Shown: positions 5,779 through 9,724 of the stretch, one piece after another
Position numbering within the stretch: the stretch's first letter is position 1
Layout: each line of letters opens with the position of its first letter
NCBI GenBank assembly: GCA_016790385.1
Contig: JAEUNV010000466.1
Span: 1-9,724, forward strand
DNA from: Zoogloea sp.
Lineage (GTDB): Bacteria > Pseudomonadota > Gammaproteobacteria > Burkholderiales > Rhodocyclaceae
DNA length: 9,724 nt
Direction: 5' to 3'
Notes under the pieces: generated by a model
What the model saw: the letters and a program-made list of their open reading frames with translations, nothing else
Databases searched by the model: none
Told to the model about the DNA's origin: nothing
Position numbers and translations under genes: made by a program

Positions 5779-7056
5779 TCAGGATTCGTGCATGACGGTG
5801 CCTTCCACCAGCGTGAAGCGAACACGACCGGGCAATTCCAGGCCCAGGAAGGGGGTGTTCTTGCCCTGGCTCTTGAGCATGCTGCGGGTGATCAGCTGGT
5901 GGCAGTCGGGATCGAAGATACAGATGTCGGCTCGCGCGCCCACCGACAGGTGGCCGCCTTTGGCGATCCCGGCAATTTTTGCCGCCTCAGAGGTAATGCG
6001 CGCCAACGCGTCGATGAGCGGCAACTTGTGCTCGGTGGCCCATTTGAGTGTGAGCGGCAGAAGCAATTCGAGGCAGGTAGTGCCGGGTTCCGATTCGCTG
6101 AAGGGGGCCTGCTTGGCATCGTCGTCCACGGGCGTGTGATCCGAGCAGATGGCATTGATGCGGCCATCGGCCAGGGCCTGCGACAGAGCGATGCGGTCGC
6201 GCTGGCTGCGCAGGGGCGGCACCACGTGGCAGTGGGGGTTGAAATAACCAATGTCCATGTCGCACAGATGCAGGTGATGGGCCGCCACGTCGCAGCTCAC
6301 GTCCACGCCGTCCCGACGGGCCTGCTCGATCAGGTCGAGGCTCTCGGCACAAGACAGGCGGGTGATGTGCAGGCGTGCGCCGGTCTGGCGGGCGAGGCGC
6401 AGATAGGTGTAGAGGGCGACGATCTCGGCGCTGGCGGGGATGCCGGGCAGCCCCAGGCGCGAGGCAACCTCGCCGTCGTGGGCTACGCCACCGCGTGCCA
6501 GGTAGGGGTCGAGGGGTTGCAGCCATACCCGAAAACCGAAAGTGGCAGCGTATTGCATGGCCCGGGACAGCACCCGGGTGTCGAGAATGGGGGTGTTGGC
6601 CTGACTGAAAGCCACGCAGCCCGCTTCCACCAACTCGGCCATCTCCGAAAGCTGCTCACCCTTGAGGCCGATGGTGAGCGCTCCCACCGGATAGACATGG
6701 GCCCGGTTGAGCTTCTTGGCCCGGTAGCACAGCATTTCCACCAGGCCGGGTTCATCCAGCACGGGATCGGTGTCAGGGGGGATGGCCAGGCTGGTGACCC
6801 CTCCCGCCATGGCCGCGTCCATTTCGGATTCGAGGGTTGCCTTGTATTCAAAGCCGGGCTCGCGGAGGCGCGCAGCCAGATCGATCAGGCCTGGGGCCAC
6901 CACGAGACCACTGGCGTCGATTGTGCGGGCGGCGGTGAAAGCGTCAGGGGCGGAGCCGACTCCGACGACCTTGCCGTCTGCGATGTAGAGATCCCGGGGG
7001 GCGTCGATCTTGTTAGCCGGGTCGATCAGCCGGCCGTTGCGGATATGGATGTTCAT
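5779..7056 (-). CDS. pyrC': Dihydroorotase-like protein PyrC' (probably catalytically inactive ATCase partner)
   Basis: A 425-residue amidohydrolase of the dihydroorotase family with the expected frame: APGLIDL before the first ligand site, LREPG after it, and GKNTPFLGLELPGRVRFTLV near the C-terminus. The zinc ligands are mostly gone. The HxH motif is A61-A62-R63, the bridging acidic/lysine position in the AFSQAN stretch is Q152, and the next ligand histidine is Q180 (VWLQPLD). H230 (LHITRLS) and D306 (CSDHTP) remain. Loss of several ligands together argues against a sequencing error. In Pseudomonas, an analogous PyrC' is inactive but required to assemble the large PyrB-PyrC' aspartate transcarbamoylase; the same role is inferred here. 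The ATG lies 14 bases after the pyrB stop, and a strong terminator follows, so it is the last gene of the operon. A functional dihydroorotase should be encoded elsewhere. Automated annotation will probably call this simply dihydroorotase. Confidence 0.93.
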   Translation of the reverse strand: MNIHIRNGRLIDPANKIDAPRDLYIADGKVVGVGSAPDAFTAARTIDASGLVVAPGLIDLAARLREPGFEYKATLESEMDAAMAGGVTSLAIPPDTDPVLDEPGLVEMLCYRAKKLNRAHVYPVGALTIGLKGEQLSEMAELVEAGCVAFSQANTPILDTRVLSRAMQYAATFGFRVWLQPLDPYLARGGVAHDGEVASRLGLPGIPASAEIVALYTYLRLARQTGARLHITRLSCAESLDLIEQARRDGVDVSCDVAAHHLHLCDMDIGYFNPHCHVVPPLRSQRDRIALSQALADGRINAICSDHTPVDDDAKQAPFSESEPGTTCLELLLPLTLKWATEHKLPLIDALARITSEAAKIAGIAKGGHLSVGARADICIFDPDCHQLITRSMLKSQGKNTPFLGLELPGRVRFTLVEGTVMHES

Positions 7057-7070
7057 CGTGCGGATCCGAT

Positions 7071-8030
7071 TCAGTGGCTGCCGAGCATGCTCATCACCGC
7101 CATGCGGACAGCGATGCCGAAGGTGACCTGGGGGAGGATCACGGCCTGGTTGCCATCAGCTACGGCCGAGTCGATCTCGACACCCCGATTCATGGGGCCG
7201 GGGTGCATCACGATGGCGTCTGGCTTGGCCAGGGCGAGCTTGTCGGCGGTGAGGCCCCATACCTTGAAGAACTCCTGCGGGCTGGGCAGCAGGGCACCGT
7301 TCATGCGTTCGTTCTGGAGGCGCAGCATCATCACCACGTCGACGCCCTTGAGGCCTTCTTCCATGGTGGCGCAATAGCGCACGCCCATTTTTTCCACATC
7401 GGTCGGGAGCAGGGTACGGGGGCCGATGACGCGCACTTCGGGCACACCAAGGGTGGTCAGCGCGGCGATCTGGGAGCGCGCCACGCGGGAGTGGAGCACG
7501 TCGCCGACGATGGCGACGGTGAGATTGTGGAATTCCTTCTTGTAGTGCCGGATGGTGTACATGTCCAGCAGGCCCTGGGTGGGGTGGGCGTGGCGCCCGT
7601 CGCCGGCATTGACCACGTGGATGTGGTCACGGCCGGTGTTCTGAAGGTGCTGGGCGATCAGGTGCGGGGCACCGCTGGATTCATGGCGCACCACGAACAT
7701 GTCGGCATGCATCGCGCACAGGTTGTCCACGGTGTCGAGCAGCGTCTCGCCTTTCTTGGTGGACGAGGTGGCGACGTTGAGGTTGATCACGTCGGCGGAC
7801 AGGCGCTTGGCGGCGATCTCGAAGGTGGTACGGGTGCGCGTGCTGTTCTCGAAGAAGAGGTTGAACACACTCTTGCCGCGCAACAGTGGCAGTTTCTTGA
7901 CCTCACGCTCGGCCACTTCAGTGAAAGGGGCTGCGGTGTCGAGGATCTGGGTGATGATGCCGCGCGGCAGGCCATCAAGGGTCAGCAGGTGCTGAAGCTC
8001 GCCGTGCTTGTTGAGTTGGGGGTTACGCAT
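7071..8030 (-). CDS. pyrB: Aspartate carbamoyltransferase catalytic subunit PyrB
   Basis: A 319-residue enzyme that joins carbamoyl phosphate to aspartate in the first committed step of pyrimidine synthesis. The carbamoyl-phosphate site [12 protein letters not shown] spans 60-71. The 80s-type loop is [12 protein letters not shown] (89-100), HPTQGLLD is at 149-156, and [12 protein letters not shown] is at 276-287. All expected catalytic residues appear present. The STRTR motif sits 11 residues later than in the Escherichia coli enzyme, indicating a short N-terminal extension; class A enzymes of Pseudomonas, which associate with PyrC', also carry N-terminal extensions. No PyrI regulatory subunit is encoded nearby, consistent with a PyrB-PyrC' assembly. 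The ATG at 8030 overlaps the pyrR stop by 8 bases and has GAGG (8041-8038) 7 bases upstream, so translation is probably coupled to pyrR. Confidence 0.97.
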   Translation of the reverse strand: MRNPQLNKHGELQHLLTLDGLPRGIITQILDTAAPFTEVAEREVKKLPLLRGKSVFNLFFENSTRTRTTFEIAAKRLSADVINLNVATSSTKKGETLLDTVDNLCAMHADMFVVRHESSGAPHLIAQHLQNTGRDHIHVVNAGDGRHAHPTQGLLDMYTIRHYKKEFHNLTVAIVGDVLHSRVARSQIAALTTLGVPEVRVIGPRTLLPTDVEKMGVRYCATMEEGLKGVDVVMMLRLQNERMNGALLPSPQEFFKVWGLTADKLALAKPDAIVMHPGPMNRGVEIDSAVADGNQAVILPQVTFGIAVRMAVMSMLGSH

Positions 8031-8523
8031 GGATCAGCCTCATGGTGAGGGCGCCGGAAGCATCGCGCTCAAGTTGGAGGTTTTGCCCGGCCGGCAGTGG
8101 CGTGGGCAGGGTCAGCGCGCAGAAGCTCGCGGCGATGGGCAGCTCGCGGCCGCCGCGGTCAATCAGTACGGCCAGATCCACCCGGGCAGGGCGGCCGTAG
8201 TCGAAAAGTTCGTTGAGGGCCGCGCGGGTGGTGCGGCCGGTGTACAGCACATCATCGACAATCACGATGTGGGCGGCTTCCACATCGAACGGAATCTTTG
8301 AGCCGCGGGGTTGGGGGTGCAGGCCCTTCGCGGAGTAGTCGTCCCTGTAAAAGCTCACGTCGATGCTTCCCAGGGGCTCGGACAGACCGAGGAGAGCGTG
8401 GAGGCGTTCCGCCAGCCATACCCCCCCGGTGTGAATGCCCACGAGGCAGGTCTCCGGGGTGACCTGGGGGCGCATCTTATCGGCGAGGGTGGCAATGAGC
8501 TGTTCGGCTTCAGGAAGGTGCAT
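8023..8523 (-). CDS. pyrR: PyrR: pyrimidine operon regulator / uracil phosphoribosyltransferase
   Basis: A 166-residue phosphoribosyltransferase-fold protein from ATG 8523 ([16 protein letters not shown]). The PRPP-binding loop is [17 protein letters not shown] (86-102). [13 protein letters not shown] (29-41), SFYRDDYS (57-64) and [20 protein letters not shown] (107-126) are standard PyrR segments. In Bacillus PyrR binds pyr mRNA and also makes UMP from uracil; in proteobacteria its regulatory role with pyrB-pyrC' is less clear. I see no PyrR-type attenuator before it, since its start overlaps the end of ruvX by 14 bases. Regulation would therefore have to act upstream of yqgE or on an internal site. 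The open frame continues upstream to 8706, but that part runs antiparallel in meaning to nothing conserved and overlaps ruvX coding sequence, so it is rejected as N-terminus. No strong Shine-Dalgarno precedes ATG 8523, consistent with coupling. Confidence 0.94.
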   Translation of the reverse strand: MHLPEAEQLIATLADKMRPQVTPETCLVGIHTGGVWLAERLHALLGLSEPLGSIDVSFYRDDYSAKGLHPQPRGSKIPFDVEAAHIVIVDDVLYTGRTTRAALNELFDYGRPARVDLAVLIDRGGRELPIAASFCALTLPTPLPAGQNLQLERDASGALTMRLIHA

Positions 8524-8938
8524 GGCGGACGCTTTCGAAGTACTGGAGCAGGATGATCTGGGCAGCTGCGGAATCCAGCCGGGGCTTTTGTTTGCGCCAG
8601 CCCTGGTGGCCGGCTTCGCGGAGACGCTCCTCGGCTTCCGCCGATGACAGGCGTTCATCCACCAGTGATACGGGTAACCCGTAACGGCCGTGTAGCTGGT
8701 TGGCAAAGCGGCGGCAGCGGGCTGTCATGGCGTGCTCGCTGCCATCCAGGTGGGTGGGCAGCCCGACCACCAGGGCGGACGGCTTCCATTCGGCAAGGAG
8801 CTGCTCGATGGCCGCGAAGCGTAAGGTATTGGCTTCGTCAGCGATCACCGTGAGGGGGTGAGCGTGGCCTGTTTCCGTTTCACCCACCGCCACGCCGATG
8901 CGGGCCAGGCCGAAGTCAAAGCCGAGAACGGTTCCCAC
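8510..8938 (-). CDS. ruvX: Putative pre-16S rRNA nuclease RuvX/YqgF
   Basis: A 142-residue RNase H-like protein of usual family length. [13 protein letters not shown] (7-19) carries the first catalytic aspartate D8. [13 protein letters not shown] (56-68), [13 protein letters not shown] (91-103) and [10 protein letters not shown] (121-130, with D122) complete the YqgF set. The family member in Escherichia coli is an essential nuclease that trims the 5' end of 16S rRNA; a Holliday-junction role has also been proposed. The start is GTG 8938, directly touching the yqgE stop (TGA then GTG, no spacer), and only this start keeps the conserved VLGFDFG at the N-terminus. It ends inside the pyrR start (14-base overlap). 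It is a housekeeping gene that is conventionally located between yqgE/algH and pyrR in Pseudomonas. Confidence 0.95.
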   Translation of the reverse strand: MGTVLGFDFGLARIGVAVGETETGHAHPLTVIADEANTLRFAAIEQLLAEWKPSALVVGLPTHLDGSEHAMTARCRRFANQLHGRYGLPVSLVDERLSSAEAEERLREAGHQGWRKQKPRLDSAAAQIILLQYFESVRHAPS

Positions 8939-9505
8939 TCAGGCGTGTCCGGCGACGTCCGAGAGCTTGGCGAAATCCACGCCGAGGAGCTGCATGGCGG
9001 CCACCAGCCGTTCTTCGGAGGGCAGGTCGAAGACGATGGACAGGTCGGCCGGTACGGTGAGCCAGGCGTTCTGGGCGAGTTCGTGTTCGAGCTGACCGGC
9101 GGACCAGCCGGCGTAACCCAGGGCCACCAGGACTTCGCCGGGTTCGCCGTCGGAGGCCAGGGACTGAAGCACGTCGCGGGAGCTGGTCAGCCCGATGCTG
9201 TCATTGACCGTGAGGGTGGAGTGCCACTTGCCCGCCGGGCGGTGGAGCACGAAACCCCGGTCGGACTGGACCGGGCCACCGAAATAGACGGGAAGATCGG
9301 CGAACTCGTGATGTTCAAGGGGAATATCGACGCGCTCGAACAGCGTGGCCAGTCGCATCTCGGTGGGACGATTGACGATCACACCCATCGCGCCGTTCTC
9401 GTTGTGCTCGGCAATGTAGGTGAGGGTGCGCGAAAAATTCGGATCGGCCATGGCAGGCATGGCGATCAGGAAGTGATCGGTGAGGTTGATGGTCGTATTG
9501 GTCAC
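8939..9505 (-). CDS. yqgE: YqgE/AlgH family protein
   Basis: A 188-residue cytoplasmic protein of the UPF0301/AlgH family. Recognisable segments are [18 protein letters not shown] (7-24), [15 protein letters not shown] (33-47), [16 protein letters not shown] (73-88) and [16 protein letters not shown] near the C-terminus. The biochemical function is unknown. AlgH was named for an effect on alginate production in Pseudomonas aeruginosa, and this does not predict a role here. It is the first gene of the yqgE-ruvX-pyrR-pyrB-pyrC' operon. The start is GTG 9505, chosen because it puts [11 protein letters not shown] at the usual distance from the N-terminus; the nearest internal ATG would cut into that motif. 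No strong ribosome binding site is visible. It is divergent from a photolyase gene across 92 bases. Confidence 0.95.
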   Translation of the reverse strand: MTNTTINLTDHFLIAMPAMADPNFSRTLTYIAEHNENGAMGVIVNRPTEMRLATLFERVDIPLEHHEFADLPVYFGGPVQSDRGFVLHRPAGKWHSTLTVNDSIGLTSSRDVLQSLASDGEPGEVLVALGYAGWSAGQLEHELAQNAWLTVPADLSIVFDLPSEERLVAAMQLLGVDFAKLSDVAGHA

Positions 9506-9597
9506 GGGCGTTATTTTAAGCCGAGGTGTCCGATTGTAGCGGCAACTTTTGGGGCATGCTTGCGTCCATTGGTTCCCGGTCTCCCGTTCTGACGTCC
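9506..9597. other. Short divergent promoter region between yqgE and the photolyase gene
   Basis: These 92 bases must hold the promoters of both the pyr operon and the photolyase gene unless the photolyase starts at 9556. On the minus strand, TACAAT (9538-9533) and TAAAAT (9518-9513) are each 5 of 6 to a sigma-70 -10 box, but neither has a good -35 box at 16-18 bases. I see no LexA box, PyrR attenuator or T-run hairpin here. Confidence 0.4.
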
Positions 9598-9724
9598 ATG
9601 TCCTCCGCCCTTGTCTGGTTTCGTCGCGACCTGCGCGACTTCGATCATGCAGCCCTGTACCACGCCCTGAAAAATTACCAGCGCGTATTCTGCGCCTTTG
9701 TTTTTGACAGGGATATCCTCGATG
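9598..9724 (+). CDS. phrB: Deoxyribodipyrimidine photolyase (partial, N-terminus only)
   Basis: Forty-two codons from ATG 9598 to the right edge read [20 protein letters not shown] then [30 protein letters not shown] with DN-type continuation and [12 protein letters not shown] are the opening strand, helix and second strand of the Rossmann-like antenna-binding domain of class I CPD photolyases. The enzyme repairs UV-induced cyclobutane pyrimidine dimers using light and FAD; the FAD domain is outside the window, so a cryptochrome or other family member cannot be excluded. An in-frame ATG at 9556 would add 14 residues ([14 protein letters not shown]) and has GGGG just upstream. I prefer 9598 because family members begin directly with the [10 protein letters not shown] strand. 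The gene is divergent from yqgE. Confidence 0.9.
   Translation, partial: MSSALVWFRRDLRDFDHAALYHALKNYQRVFCAFVFDRDILD

Noticed and set aside
5773..7377. 534-codon open frame on the plus strand opposite pyrC' and pyrB
   Set aside because: Its product is low-complexity and rich in G, V, H and Q, with no recognisable domain. It is a mirror of the high-GC codon pattern of two clearly conserved genes on the minus strand.
7074..8048. 324-codon open frame on the plus strand opposite pyrB
   Set aside because: The translation is GHV-rich without motifs, while the minus strand encodes an unmistakable aspartate transcarbamoylase.
8524..8706. N-terminal extension of the pyrR frame to 8706
   Set aside because: This part lies inside ruvX in another frame and shows no PyrR similarity; ATG 8523 gives the normal PyrR N-terminus and length.
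1..9724. CRISPR arrays, insertion sequences, tRNA or phage genes
   Set aside because: No direct-repeat arrays, transposase motifs, tRNA-like cloverleaf or phage-type proteins were seen by eye on either strand; coding density by housekeeping and signalling genes explains almost all of the window.

Overview
The window looks like an ordinary core-chromosome segment of a high-GC betaproteobacterium. The yqgE-ruvX-pyrR-pyrB-pyrC' order is also known from Pseudomonas. The protein flavour (Cache-type chemoreceptor, FcbT-like TRAP permeases, beta-type PyrC') suggests the Rhodocyclales/Zoogloeaceae area (Azoarcus/Thauera-like). That placement is an inference from remembered family sequences, not from a search. 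I see no insertion sequence, CRISPR array, tRNA, rRNA or phage gene.

Layout: 1-1255 (minus) is the N-terminal 418 codons of a methyl-accepting chemotaxis protein running off the left edge, behind a sigma-28-like promoter. 1357-1995 (minus) is a histidine phosphatase. A 239-bp divergent spacer follows, then dctQ and dctM (2235-4355, plus), the two membrane subunits of a TRAP transporter without an adjacent binding protein. The convergent gap 4356-4529 holds two inverted repeats. 4530-5564 (minus) is a soluble diguanylate cyclase. Spacer 5565-5778 holds a perfect 12-bp dyad and the terminator of the pyr operon. 5779-9505 (minus) is the tightly packed operon yqgE-ruvX-pyrR-pyrB-pyrC'. 9598 to the right edge (plus) is the start of a divergent DNA photolyase. 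No gene-free stretch exceeds 300 bases.

Functionally, the pyr operon supplies aspartate transcarbamoylase. The PyrC' here has lost most of the metal ligands of dihydroorotase, so it is best read as the inactive assembly partner of PyrB. An active dihydroorotase must then be encoded elsewhere. The chemoreceptor and the diguanylate cyclase are signalling genes and the TRAP pair is an uptake system for an unknown organic acid. Nothing in the sequence ties these to the pyr operon.

I found no convincing undescribed system. The points most worth a second look are the degenerate PyrC', the 12-bp dyad in front of the diguanylate cyclase, the cyclase's lost inhibitory site, and the orphan dctQM pair with a long acidic tail on DctM.
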